DNA of 47,175 nucleotides, from positions 1 to 47,175 of IMG/VR virus record IMGVR_UViG_3300025122_005921. One strand, given 5' to 3'. A program made the position numbers and the translations under genes. The DNA comes from a virus. Under the pieces are notes generated by a model that worked only from the letters and a program-made list of their open reading frames with translations, was not told where the DNA came from and did no database searches. The first letter of the stretch is position 1. The number at the start of each line of letters is the position of its first letter. Of the stretch, positions 23,718 through 32,524 are shown piece by piece.

Positions 23718-24632
23718 TTGAAAGTCATGATAACTGGCGGATTAGGTCATATTGGATCCTGTTTAATTGAGCGCATACCGGAAAGTTTTGATATCATTAT
23801 TGTTGATAATTTATTAACCCAGAGATTTTGCTCGCTTTTTAATAGAAAAAGAAAGATAGTATTTCTAGATGAAGATATAGAAAATATAAAAGTGAGTCAC
23901 TTAGCTGATGTCGATGTAGTCATTCATCTAGCTGCTATAACAAATTCAGTAGAAAGCTTTAAGAATAAAGAAGAAATGGAAGTTGTGAATATTATAAAAA
24001 CAGAAAAATTTATCAATACATGTAAAAATGCATGTATACCAAGACTAATATTCCCCTCCTCAGCAAGTGTTTACGGTGTTGATTCTGATTATGTTTATGA
24101 GGATGATAATAGCTTTATTAATCCACAAAGCCCATATGCTGAAGCAAAAATAAAAGTTGAAAATACAATTAAAAGATCTCTAGGTAATGACACAAAATTC
24201 GTCATATTGAGATTTGGAACGATATTTGGAATAAGTCAGGGTATGAGATTTCATACTGCGATCAATAAATTTTGCTATCAGGCTGCAATGAATAAGCCAC
24301 TAACTGTGTGGAGACAAAATTATAATCATATAAGGCCATATCTTGGAATAAATGACGCAATTAACAGTATGATATTTTTTATAGAGAGCTGCGATAGCAC
24401 ATGGAATGAAACCTACAATGTTTTAACTTCAAACTATTCTCTTCACGATATCATTGAAATGATTATGAGTATTGATAATTCTGTATCAATTGATCTTATT
24501 GATTCACCTCTGGTCAATCAGCATTCGTATAGGGTGTCTGATAAAAAAATTAAAAATATTGGGTTCATTCCAAATGATGACATGGTTGAAAGCATAAAGG
24601 AAACTCTTTTACTTCTAGGACACAGGACATGA
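23718..24632 (+). CDS. NAD-dependent nucleotide-sugar epimerase/dehydratase (TTG start)
   Basis: This extended SDR has VMITGGLGHIGSCLIE, HLAAITNSVESF, the FPSSASVYG strand and a normal YAEAK active site, with LRFGTIFG and the domain that binds the nucleotide sugar. From TTG 23718, behind GGTGAT at 23709-23714, it is MKVMITGGLG, 304 residues. An earlier TTG (23697) lies within the previous gene, and ATG 23727 would cut into the Rossmann strand. Substrate cannot be fixed: relatives act on UDP-, GDP- or dTDP-sugars. The stop overlaps the next ATG by 4 bases. Confidence 0.75.
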   Translation: MKVMITGGLGHIGSCLIERIPESFDIIIVDNLLTQRFCSLFNRKRKIVFLDEDIENIKVSHLADVDVVIHLAAITNSVESFKNKEEMEVVNIIKTEKFINTCKNACIPRLIFPSSASVYGVDSDYVYEDDNSFINPQSPYAEAKIKVENTIKRSLGNDTKFVILRFGTIFGISQGMRFHTAINKFCYQAAMNKPLTVWRQNYNHIRPYLGINDAINSMIFFIESCDSTWNETYNVLTSNYSLHDIIEMIMSIDNSVSIDLIDSPLVNQHSYRVSDKKIKNIGFIPNDDMVESIKETLLLLGHRT

Positions 24633-25465
24633 GCATGGTGTCCGATAAAATCATGGTGGGGTGGCTATCATACGTAAATGATTTTAATTCTGGCAGGAGA
24701 AAAGAAATTTTTGAAAAAAGCATAGAGGGCTTAAGGCTTTTAAAAGATCAGCCGGCATATATTGTAAATTTTGATAACAATTCCTCAGATGAAATAAAAA
24801 ATATAATTTTAAATTCTAGGATATTTGACAAGTGTATTCATTTTGATGATAATTTTTTCGATATATCAGTTTTGCTAGGTTCTGCATATCTTGCAAATAG
24901 GATGGGATTTAAGTATTGCATGTACATGTATGATGACTTCACTATCTATAGTAGCAATTTTATAAATGATACAATTTCATTTTTAAATAATAATGATGAT
25001 GTTCATTGTGTAAGAGTAACAGAGTATTCTTATTTAAATATGGATAAGTATGATTCTCAAATAGTTCCTAAAAATAAGAATCCTGACTCTATCCGACATT
25101 ATAATACAGTTACTGGAGACAGTCTTTCCTGGTCAGATGAGATTAGAGTAGGAGATAATATTTTCTATAAAAATAATTGGCACTATACATCTAGGCCAAC
25201 TGTATGGAGGACAGATGCTCTTCTTTCTATTTTTGATGATATAGAAGAAATTCCTGTTATGCAACCTTTTGAAGGACATGCATGTAAAAAACTTCAAGAT
25301 ATACCTCTAGTGACAGGAGTTTTAGACGGCGGGGCAATGAATACTTTTAGGCAAAGTGAGAGAATGATAACCAAAAAGGAGCTTGGAAAAGACAGCCCTG
25401 CAAGATCTATTAATTCAAAAATAGACAAAGGCTTATTTATTAAACTCTTGCTGGAATTAGCGTAA
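24629..25465 (+). CDS. GT-A-like glycosyltransferase
   Basis: This 278-residue soluble protein begins MSMVSDKIMVGWLSYVNDFN. It contains CMYMYDDFTIY near residue 95-105, where the acidic pair could bind a metal and the nucleotide sugar, followed by RVTEYSYLNM and RPTVWRTDALLSIF. The order (acidic motif, then a tryptophan-rich acceptor segment) recalls the proteins at 5147 and 6967, but a clear alignment is not evident. Glycosyltransferase function is inferred from this and from its location between a sugar epimerase and rmlA. It is coupled to the upstream gene by an ATGA overlap. Confidence 0.5.
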   Translation: MSMVSDKIMVGWLSYVNDFNSGRRKEIFEKSIEGLRLLKDQPAYIVNFDNNSSDEIKNIILNSRIFDKCIHFDDNFFDISVLLGSAYLANRMGFKYCMYMYDDFTIYSSNFINDTISFLNNNDDVHCVRVTEYSYLNMDKYDSQIVPKNKNPDSIRHYNTVTGDSLSWSDEIRVGDNIFYKNNWHYTSRPTVWRTDALLSIFDDIEEIPVMQPFEGHACKKLQDIPLVTGVLDGGAMNTFRQSERMITKKELGKDSPARSINSKIDKGLFIKLLLELA

Positions 25466-25502
25466 AATTAATTGAAAAAAAAATTCTATGCAGAGAGAGA
25501 AA

Positions 25503-26237
25503 ATGAAAGGAATAATTCTTGCAGGTGGAACTGGTACACGACTTAGTCCGCTTACAAAGGCAACTAATAAGCACCTTCTACCTGTCGGCGGTGTTCCCAT
25601 GATATATCATCCCCTTAAAAGGTTGGCTGAGTCTAAAATAACAGACATCATGATAGTCACAGGCACAGAGCACATGGGTGATATGATAACAACACTCGGC
25701 AGCGGTAGAGAATTTGGCTGTGAGATAACATACAGGGTGCAGGATAAGCCTGACGGAATTGCAGGAGCACTTCTATTATGTGAGTCTTTTATTGGTGATA
25801 GTTTGTTTGTTACTGTTCTTGGAGATAATATTTTTGAAAATAGCTTTTTAAGCTATGTGGAAAAGTTTAAAAAAATTCAAAGTAGTTCTGGATTTAAAAG
25901 CATGCTTCTTCTTAAAGAAGTTTCCAACCCAGAAAGGTTTGGTGTGGCAACTATAAGTGATGGAAAGATAGTTAAAATAGTTGAAAAACCAACTTCTACA
26001 GAGTCAAATCTATGTGTGACTGGTGCATACTTTTATGATAAAAATGTATTCCAGTTTATTAAAAATTTAGAGCCATCTAGAAGAAATGAATTAGAAATAA
26101 CAGATGTAAATAATCAGTATATTGGTTTAGATTCATGCTATCATGATGTACTTGATGGGTGGTGGACAGATGCGGGAACACACGCCTCTTATAACAGCGC
26201 AAATTTATTTTTTATAAATGGTGAAAATAGCTCATGA
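25503..26237 (+). CDS. rmlA: Glucose-1-phosphate thymidylyltransferase-like (RmlA)
   Basis: RmlA joins glucose-1-phosphate and dTTP to dTDP-glucose, the first step to dTDP-rhamnose and other dTDP-sugars. The signature GIILAGGTGTRLSPLTKATN opens the protein and is followed by KHLLPVGGVPMI, VLGDNIF, and VEKPTS. At 244 residues from ATG 25503 it is a short version of the usual 285-300, lacking the C-terminal extension. ATG 25488 is also possible, but AGAGAG lies just before 25503. The next two genes are RmlD- and RmlB-like. Confidence 0.85.
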   Translation: MKGIILAGGTGTRLSPLTKATNKHLLPVGGVPMIYHPLKRLAESKITDIMIVTGTEHMGDMITTLGSGREFGCEITYRVQDKPDGIAGALLLCESFIGDSLFVTVLGDNIFENSFLSYVEKFKKIQSSSGFKSMLLLKEVSNPERFGVATISDGKIVKIVEKPTSTESNLCVTGAYFYDKNVFQFIKNLEPSRRNELEITDVNNQYIGLDSCYHDVLDGWWTDAGTHASYNSANLFFINGENSS

Positions 26238-27061
26238 AAAAACTAGTCTTTGGCGGTGGAAAGGTTTCAGTTGCACTTTCTAGATTTGATAATTCATATA
26301 TGATTATTAAAAAAAGCGAGTGTGACATATCCAATATTGATCATGTCACCGATGTGATAGATGAATATGATCCAGACATCATAGTGAACGCAGCGGCAAT
26401 TACAAATTTAGAGAGATGTGAGGAGGACAAGTATGGAGCTTATTTGTCTAACACATACGGAGCTTTAAATCTTTTAAAGGCTTGTTCAGATTCTTCAATA
26501 AAACTAATTCATATAAGCAGTGGATGTCTTTTTGATGGAAATAATTCAGAGTTCACTGAACTTTCACTTCCAGATCCAAAAGTCTGGTATACAAGAACAA
26601 AATTGTGGACAGATGATATTATATCATCATTTGGATATGAAAACTATCTTATTCTTAGGCCGAGGCAAATGATATCTTCATTTTCACATCCAACAAATAT
26701 GATTACTAAATTTCTTAAGATGTCATCTATTTCTGCAATAGATGAGCCTAATTCTTTAACATGTGTTGAAGATTTTTGTGAAATGATAGCACATTTGATA
26801 AAATATGAACAGAATGGAATTTTTAATTGCTGTAATTCAGGCTATATTACGCCATATGATATAGCATGTAGAATTAGAGATAATATTAAAAATAGCTTTC
26901 ATGTCGAAAAAATAGAATATGAAGAATTCCTAAAAACAACTCCCAATAAGAGAGTGAATACACTTTTGTCTATAGAAAAATTAAAGTCCACCGGATATGA
27001 TCCCAGATCTGCATCTGACGCTCTTGCCTGGTGCCTAGAAAAATATGAGAGTTATGAGTAG
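26234..27061 (+). CDS. rmlD: dTDP-4-dehydrorhamnose reductase-like (RmlD)
   Basis: This SDR reads MKKLVFGGGKVSVALSRF, with DIIVNAAAITNLERCEED and ISSGCLFDGNN, as in RmlD, and YTRTK as the catalytic Tyr/Lys pair. It would reduce the 4-keto group of dTDP-4-dehydro-L-rhamnose to give dTDP-L-rhamnose. The glycine-rich loop (FGGGKVS) is somewhat different from the usual GxxGxxG, and the protein (275 residues) is a little short. It overlaps rmlA by 4 bases and rmlB by 8 bases, so the three are one unit. The matching epimerase (RmlC) may be the cupin at 13603. Confidence 0.7.
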   Translation: MKKLVFGGGKVSVALSRFDNSYMIIKKSECDISNIDHVTDVIDEYDPDIIVNAAAITNLERCEEDKYGAYLSNTYGALNLLKACSDSSIKLIHISSGCLFDGNNSEFTELSLPDPKVWYTRTKLWTDDIISSFGYENYLILRPRQMISSFSHPTNMITKFLKMSSISAIDEPNSLTCVEDFCEMIAHLIKYEQNGIFNCCNSGYITPYDIACRIRDNIKNSFHVEKIEYEEFLKTTPNKRVNTLLSIEKLKSTGYDPRSASDALAWCLEKYESYE

Positions 27062-28001
27062 TAATACAATATTATTAACAGGGTGTGCTGGGTTCATAGG
27101 AAGCCACGCAACAGAAGAATTTTTAAAACATGGGTATACTGTGGTGGGAGTAGATAGCCTCACATATGCTGGAAAAATGAAAAATATGAATGGATTTATA
27201 GATCATTCTAGGTTTTTCTTTTACAAAGAAGATATTTGTAATTTTTCTTCAGTTTTAGAAATTTGTCAAAAACATGGTATTGTGTGGATGGTAAATTTTG
27301 CTGCAGAAACCCATGTGGATAATTCTATAAATGACTGTGATAACTTTATTCACTCTAATGTAGCCGGAGTAATGTCTCTTCTTAATGTTTGTAAGAAGAT
27401 AAAGTGTAAGATTTTTCACATATCAACTGACGAAGTATATGGATCCACGAAGTCAGGATCATTTTCAGAGAATGATATTCTAAATCCTAAAAATCCATAT
27501 TCTGCAACAAAGGCAGCAGCAGAACATCTTGTGAAATCATATTCTAACACATATGACATAAAATATCTCATTGCAAGACCATCTAATAATTTTGGTCCTA
27601 GACAGCATAATGAAAAATTTCTTCCTACAATTGTAAGATCTTTAACAAATAATAGAAAAGTTCCTGTTTATGGCAACGGAGAAAATGTTAGAGATTGGTT
27701 ATTTGTTAAAGATAATGTTAGGGCAATAAGATACATTATGGAGAGCTCTCCTGAATGTGAAACTTATAATATTACATCTAAGAATGAGATGACAAATTTA
27801 CAAATTTGTAAGTTAGTATGTGATATTCTTGATAAAAAAATTGATGAAAATATTAATTTTATTAATGATAGACTTGGACACGACTTTAGATATTCTATTA
27901 AAAATGCAAAGCTCAAAAGTATAGGATTTTCTAATTTTTCTGTATTTGAGAAGTCTATGCATGAGACTGTTAAAAGTCTGGATGGAGAAAAAAATGAGTG
28001 A
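27054..28001 (+). CDS. rmlB: dTDP-glucose 4,6-dehydratase-like (RmlB)
   Basis: The Rossmann motif LTGCAGFIGSHATEEFL, FAAETHVDNSI, HISTDEVYGS and the active site YSATK followed by AAAEHLV are the classic signature of dTDP-glucose 4,6-dehydratase. RPSNNFGPRQHNEKFLP follows. It makes dTDP-4-keto-6-deoxyglucose from the RmlA product. From ATG 27054 it has 315 residues, slightly short of the usual ~350. A start at 27045 is also open; GAGAG just before 27054 supports the later one. The gene overlaps rmlD upstream and the UDP-glucose-dehydrogenase-like gene downstream by 8 bases. Confidence 0.85.
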   Translation: MSSNTILLTGCAGFIGSHATEEFLKHGYTVVGVDSLTYAGKMKNMNGFIDHSRFFFYKEDICNFSSVLEICQKHGIVWMVNFAAETHVDNSINDCDNFIHSNVAGVMSLLNVCKKIKCKIFHISTDEVYGSTKSGSFSENDILNPKNPYSATKAAAEHLVKSYSNTYDIKYLIARPSNNFGPRQHNEKFLPTIVRSLTNNRKVPVYGNGENVRDWLFVKDNVRAIRYIMESSPECETYNITSKNEMTNLQICKLVCDILDKKIDENINFINDRLGHDFRYSIKNAKLKSIGFSNFSVFEKSMHETVKSLDGEKNE

Positions 28002-28836
28002 TATTAAGATAGGTGTTATTGGGCAGGGATTTGTTGGTTCTGCAGTTAGAGAGGGTCTTCAAAATTTCTATGAGACGTTAACATATGATGTAGATCACGC
28101 AAGGTGCAATAGTACACATGAAATGGTCTGCAAGGAGTCGGATATAATATTTGTATGCATACCTACACCAATGAAAAGATCAGGAGAGTGTGATATTAGG
28201 CTTCTTGAAAGTGTTATAGAAAAGATTCAAGTAGAGTGTAGAAAGGTTAATAATAATCCTACAGTTGTAATAAAGTCCACTGTTCCTCCAGGAACAACAA
28301 CTAAGATTTATAATAAGGGATGGCTGGATATATGTTTTAGTCCAGAATTTCTTACCGAGGCAAATTCATTTGAAGACTTTAAGAATCAATCACGAATAAT
28401 AATTGGAGGAGCAGGTGCAAAAAAAGTCAAGCAGATGTTTAGAAAGGTATTTCCAAGAATACCAATCGTCGTAACAAAGTCAAAAACTGCCGAAATGGTA
28501 AAATATTTTACAAATTGCTTTCTTGCAACAAAGGTAACATTCGCTAATGAGATGTATGAAATATGTCAATCATCAGAGATAGACTATGATAAAGTTTGTG
28601 AATATGCGTTGCATGATACAAGAATAGGAAAGAGTCACCTGGCTGTTCCCGGTCCTGACGGAGACAGGGGGTTTGGAGGTCATTGCTTTCCTAAAGACCT
28701 AGAGGCGATGATCTATTTTGCAGAAATATATGACTGTGAACCTTCGATTTTAAAAAAAGTTCTTGATAAAAACGATAATATTAGAGAGAATAGAGACTGG
28801 GAGGCCATGAAAGGTCGAGCAGTTAGTGAAGACTAA
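27994..28836 (+). CDS. UDP-glucose/UDP-sugar 6-dehydrogenase-like, lacking the C-terminal domain
   Basis: This NAD-dependent dehydrogenase resembles UDP-glucose 6-dehydrogenase, which forms UDP-glucuronate. It has IGVIGQGFVGSAVREGL, IIFVCIPTPM, STVPPGTTTK, FSPEFLTEANS, AEMVKYFTNCFLATKVTFANEM and the catalytic GGHCFPKD (Cys231). From ATG 27994 (GGAG at 27984-27987) the product is only 280 residues. Normal enzymes have 390-450, so the C-terminal UDP-binding domain is missing. Such short versions may still work as dimers or bind another nucleotide sugar. It is the last gene of the sugar block; the next gene has its own promoter. Confidence 0.75.
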   Translation: MSDIKIGVIGQGFVGSAVREGLQNFYETLTYDVDHARCNSTHEMVCKESDIIFVCIPTPMKRSGECDIRLLESVIEKIQVECRKVNNNPTVVIKSTVPPGTTTKIYNKGWLDICFSPEFLTEANSFEDFKNQSRIIIGGAGAKKVKQMFRKVFPRIPIVVTKSKTAEMVKYFTNCFLATKVTFANEMYEICQSSEIDYDKVCEYALHDTRIGKSHLAVPGPDGDRGFGGHCFPKDLEAMIYFAEIYDCEPSILKKVLDKNDNIRENRDWEAMKGRAVSED

Positions 28837-28865
28837 GAAGTCTACGTGTTAATTCTTAAAAAATA

Positions 28866-28874
28866 TGGTATAAT
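28866..28874 (+). promoter_or_regulatory. Extended -10 promoter upstream of the nuclease gene
   Basis: TGGTATAAT is a perfect extended -10 element (TGn-TATAAT) in the 44-base gap after the last sugar gene. A weak -35 (GTGTTA) lies 17 bases upstream. The expected start of transcription is at or next to the ATG at 28881, so the message would have little or no leader. The gap is too short to hold a clear terminator. This marks a boundary between the sugar block and the nuclease-to-baseplate block. Confidence 0.6.
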
Positions 28875-28880
28875 TGTATT

Positions 28881-29732
28881 ATGAAAAATGAAAGTAAAGT
28901 AAGTTCACTATCTATTCTTCCAACTGGAAAATCTCATATTTCATTTTCTGAGGTCAAATGTTGGAAGGAGTGCTCATGGAGGCACAAACTAATTCATATC
29001 GACAAGGTTGATGTATTTGAACCATCTCCCTATTTAGATTTTGGAACTGCAGTTCACGAGGGGTGTGAGTCATATTTAAATACCAGAACTATAGATGAGA
29101 AAGGTTTGTTAGATGGTGTTAGAGATGCGTGGAAAGATAATGGGTTTGATGATCCTGAGTGGGTAAAGAAGCAGCCGGGATGGTACAAGTATGCTCCTGT
29201 TGAAGAGTGGTGTAATTGGGCAAAAAATATGTGGAGTGAAATTCCAGATTTTTTAGATGAAACATTTCCAGGGTGGGAGTGTTTTGATGCCGAGGAACGA
29301 CTATACGAATCCATAGAGGGAAAGGATGTCAACTTTAAAGGCTTTATTGACGCTGTTATAAAGGTACCAGATAAGAAAGGGGGATACAAGTACTGGATAA
29401 TTGACTGGAAGACATCTCAATCCTACGGCTGGCGAAGACAGAAAAAGCAAGATATTTTAATGACAGCTCAGCTAATTCTCTATAAGCATTTTTGGTCTAG
29501 AAAGCACTCTGTTGACTTGAAGGATGTTAGATGTGGTTTTATATTATTGAAGCGCGGGGGTAAACCAGGCAGGGTCTGTGAGCTTGTAACAGTATCTGTT
29601 GGGCCTAAATCACTAGATAGAGCAAGAAAGATAGTCAATAATATGATAGCTTCTGTTAAGAGAGGCATGTTTTTAAAAAATAGAGATTCATGTAGGTACT
29701 GCCAGTTTAAAGATACGCCTTATTGTACATGA
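28881..29732 (+). CDS. PD-(D/E)XK nuclease, Cas4/RecB-like
   Basis: The sequence has FGTAVHEGCESY (His near residue 54), and the active-site strand IIDWKTS around residue 172, with an upstream acidic residue. These are the RecB-family nuclease signature. The Cas4-like iron-sulfur cluster is indicated by CWKECSWRHK near the start and CRYCQFKDTPYC at the very end (C-x2-C-x6-C). Cas4-type proteins cut single-stranded DNA ends, and phages use relatives in recombination or replication. No cas1, cas2 or CRISPR array is nearby. At 283 residues it is complete. It is preceded by its own -10 element, and 46 bases separate it from the next gene. Confidence 0.83.
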   Translation: MKNESKVSSLSILPTGKSHISFSEVKCWKECSWRHKLIHIDKVDVFEPSPYLDFGTAVHEGCESYLNTRTIDEKGLLDGVRDAWKDNGFDDPEWVKKQPGWYKYAPVEEWCNWAKNMWSEIPDFLDETFPGWECFDAEERLYESIEGKDVNFKGFIDAVIKVPDKKGGYKYWIIDWKTSQSYGWRRQKKQDILMTAQLILYKHFWSRKHSVDLKDVRCGFILLKRGGKPGRVCELVTVSVGPKSLDRARKIVNNMIASVKRGMFLKNRDSCRYCQFKDTPYCT

Positions 29733-29778
29733 TTAACTCTACACAATAGATGAGATACAATCACCTTGGAGATACACT

Positions 29779-31026
29779 GTGCCAGATAAAAAGAAAGTTA
29801 TAATACTGTCAGATCATGCACTTTCAACTTCAGGTGTTGGAACACAAACCCGACACCTTGTTCAGGGATTGCTTGAAAAAAATAAATGGTCATTTAGACA
29901 ATTTGGCGCAGCCCTAAAACACATAGATTACGACACTGTGGTAGTTAATGAGGACTTCATTATCAAGCCCATAGACGGATTTGGAGATAGAGATCTTATA
30001 AGGATAACTCTTGCAACTGAGAAGCCCGACGTGTTATTTATCTTCACAGATCCTAGATTTTTTATATGGCTATTTGAGATGGAAGATGAAGTACACCAAA
30101 TGTGTCCAATAGTTTGGTGGCATGTTTGGGATAATTATCCTTATCCAAAATATAATAGTGTGCTATATGAATCTACAGATATGATTAATTGTCACTCATT
30201 TTTAACATATGAGATGATTAAAGAAAAATTTCCTCAAAAAACAAACTTCATACCTCATTCAGTTCCTGAGGACATTTATCATCCTCTTCCAGAAAGTGAA
30301 ATAAAAAATTGGAAAAAACAGATCTTAGGAAAGGATAGGGAGGATCACTTTGTTGGAATTTGGACAAATAGAAATGCAAAAAGAAAGAGACCGAATGATC
30401 TTTTGGCATCGTGGAAGTTATTTTTAGACTATCTTGAAGAAAATCACGGTCATAGAAAAGCTACTTTAATAATGCACACAGATCCATTTGATGGAGAAGG
30501 GCCCAATCTAACAGTCGCATCAGAAATGTTGAACATTCATGATAACGTATTCTTTTCATCTGAGAGAATAGAATTTGATAAAATGAATATACTTTATAAT
30601 ATTTCAGATTTTTGCATAAACATAAGCTATGCTGAGGGATTTGGCCTTCCTACTCTAGAGTGTATGCAAGCTGAAGTTCCCATTATTGCTGTCAAGACAG
30701 GTGGGCTTACGAGACAGGTTGTAGATCATAGAGATGGAAGTGAAAACGGGGTTGCTCTCGACGTCGAGGTTCAATCTCTTGTTGGATCACAACAGGTCCC
30801 TTACATTTATGAGGATTATGTTTCCTGTAGATCAATTTCAAATGCTATGATCAAGTTATACGAGATGGATCCAGCGGAGATGAAGAAACTTAAGAAAAAG
30901 GTAAGAGAGTATGCATTAAGTGAATTTTCATATCAAAAAACAGTAGATGACTGGGACAATCATCTAGAAGATATTTCTAAAACTTGGAGAGAAAAATATG
31001 AGCGGTGGAGTTGCGTCACCTTTTAA
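29779..31026 (+). CDS. Glycosyltransferase, GT4-like
   Basis: This 415-residue GT-B enzyme has the GVGTQTRHL loop near the N-terminus that binds the acceptor side. The donor-domain signature ISYAEGFGLPTLECMQAEVP includes an EX7E motif, followed by IIAVKTGGLTRQVV. It starts at GTG 29779, with GGAG 8 bases upstream. It is soluble and without membrane segments. Similar GT4 genes occur next to structural genes in marine T4-like phages. Its 3' end overlaps the next glycosyltransferase gene by 29 bases, so the pair is co-translated and may act in sequence. Donor unknown. Confidence 0.85.
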   Translation: MPDKKKVIILSDHALSTSGVGTQTRHLVQGLLEKNKWSFRQFGAALKHIDYDTVVVNEDFIIKPIDGFGDRDLIRITLATEKPDVLFIFTDPRFFIWLFEMEDEVHQMCPIVWWHVWDNYPYPKYNSVLYESTDMINCHSFLTYEMIKEKFPQKTNFIPHSVPEDIYHPLPESEIKNWKKQILGKDREDHFVGIWTNRNAKRKRPNDLLASWKLFLDYLEENHGHRKATLIMHTDPFDGEGPNLTVASEMLNIHDNVFFSSERIEFDKMNILYNISDFCINISYAEGFGLPTLECMQAEVPIIAVKTGGLTRQVVDHRDGSENGVALDVEVQSLVGSQQVPYIYEDYVSCRSISNAMIKLYEMDPAEMKKLKKKVREYALSEFSYQKTVDDWDNHLEDISKTWREKYERWSCVTF

Positions 31027-32209
31027 TTTTAATCCCACAATAGGTGGGAAAAATGTCGTGATTCGAGCGCCATTGCTGTCTATAAGTGGGTATGGTGTTC
31101 ATTGTAGGCAGATATTTAAATGGGCAGAAAAAAGAAGAAATTTTAATCTGTATTCTCAGATAGTTCCGTGGGGAAATACAACGTGGATGATAAATCCTGA
31201 ACTAGAGGGCGGACTGATTGGAAGAATCATGTCCACATCTTCAGAAAAAAGAGAAATATATGACATATCTTTTCAGGTTCAACTACCTGATGAATGGGAT
31301 CCAAATTTAGCTAAATTTAATGTAGGTATATCTGCAGTCGTCGAAACTGATCACTGTAATCCAGAGTGGATAGAGAGATGCAACATGATGAGCTGTATTG
31401 TTGTTCCGTCAAACCACATTAAAGATGTTTTATTAAAAACTGGTGAAATTAAAGTTCCCCTCTATGTAATTCCAGAGTGGTATTTTGAAGAGATAGATAC
31501 AGGCTCGGAAGAAAGTATCGATTTAGATTTATCTACAGATTTTAATTTTTTGCTGGTAGGTCAGTTTACTGGAAACGATCCCTGGAATGATAGAAAAAAT
31601 ATATATTTCACAATCAAGTGGTTTTGTGAGACATTTAAGGATGATCCTGATGTTGGCCTGGTACTAAAGGCAAATCATGGGAGAGGAACTAGAATAGATA
31701 GAGAAATAACTAGAAATAAAGTTCGACAAATACTCGGGGAGGTTAGAAAGTCACAGTTTCCAAAAATTCATCTGATTCATGGAAATTTAACACCAGGTGA
31801 GATCATAAGTCTCTATAAAAATCCAAAGATAAGATGCTTATTAAGCCTCACAAGGGGAGAGGGATTTGGACTACCGCTCCTAGAGGCATCTGCTTGTGAG
31901 CTACCAGTAATAACAACAAATTGGTCAGCTCATCTTGACTTTTTAAATTTAGGAAAATTTATACCAATTCAGTATAATTTAGAAGAAATTCCAGAAAATA
32001 GGGTGGATAATAGGATATTTCTTAAGGGAATGAAGTGGGCTCAGCCGCTAGAAGATGACTTTAAAAAGAAAGTATTAAAGTTTAGAAATAAGTACAATAT
32101 ACCTGATCAGTGGGCTGTCGAACTATCTAAAAAAGTTAAAGATGAATTTTGTGATAAGTCTATAATGTTAAAATATGATAAGATGCTACATGATATGCTT
32201 GGGATTTAA
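30998..32209 (+). CDS. Glycosyltransferase, GT4-like
   Basis: This 403-residue protein starts at ATG 30998 behind GGAGAG. It has VVIRAPLLSISGYGVHCRQ in the N-terminal domain, and the donor-binding LTRGEGFGLPLLEASACELP with EX7E, followed by VITTNWSAHLDFL. It lacks membrane segments. It is related to, but clearly different from, the enzyme encoded just upstream. Because the pair lies in the block with late and baseplate genes instead of in the large sugar block, it may glycosylate a virion protein directly. That is inference from location. Confidence 0.83.
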   Translation: MSGGVASPFNFNPTIGGKNVVIRAPLLSISGYGVHCRQIFKWAEKRRNFNLYSQIVPWGNTTWMINPELEGGLIGRIMSTSSEKREIYDISFQVQLPDEWDPNLAKFNVGISAVVETDHCNPEWIERCNMMSCIVVPSNHIKDVLLKTGEIKVPLYVIPEWYFEEIDTGSEESIDLDLSTDFNFLLVGQFTGNDPWNDRKNIYFTIKWFCETFKDDPDVGLVLKANHGRGTRIDREITRNKVRQILGEVRKSQFPKIHLIHGNLTPGEIISLYKNPKIRCLLSLTRGEGFGLPLLEASACELPVITTNWSAHLDFLNLGKFIPIQYNLEEIPENRVDNRIFLKGMKWAQPLEDDFKKKVLKFRNKYNIPDQWAVELSKKVKDEFCDKSIMLKYDKMLHDMLGI

Positions 32210-32524
32210 ATGAGCTCTATCACTATTTTTCTTATATCTGTATGTTCTATACTGTTAGTTATGTTGTGCATATCTGTTTATTTTAATGTAAAACACGGTA
32301 TTTTAATTTTAAATACTATGGATAAAATTGAAGAATCTCTTGATGTGATAGATCAAAAATACGCAAGTGTTAGCAAAATATTAGAAATTCCCATATTTTT
32401 TGATTCTGTGGAGGTGAGAAAAGTAATATCCGACATAGAGTCTGTCAAACACACCTTTTTAGAGATCGCAAGAATTCTTACTGATGAGGATAAAAATATA
32501 GATCAAGAAGGAATCGATGCCTAA
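32210..32524 (+). CDS. Small single-span membrane protein
   Basis: The first ~28 residues (MSSITIFLISVCSILLVMLC...) form one clear transmembrane helix. After it come a short basic stretch and an amphipathic, coiled-coil-like region with LDVIDQKYASVSKILE, then FFDSVEVRKVISDIESVKH. It has 104 residues, no cysteine-rich motif and no signal-peptidase site. It starts directly after the glycosyltransferase stop and overlaps the sigma factor by 8 bases. I believe similar small proteins lie next to gp55 in marine T4-like phages, but their role is not known. Confidence 0.7.
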   Translation: MSSITIFLISVCSILLVMLCISVYFNVKHGILILNTMDKIEESLDVIDQKYASVSKILEIPIFFDSVEVRKVISDIESVKHTFLEIARILTDEDKNIDQEGIDA

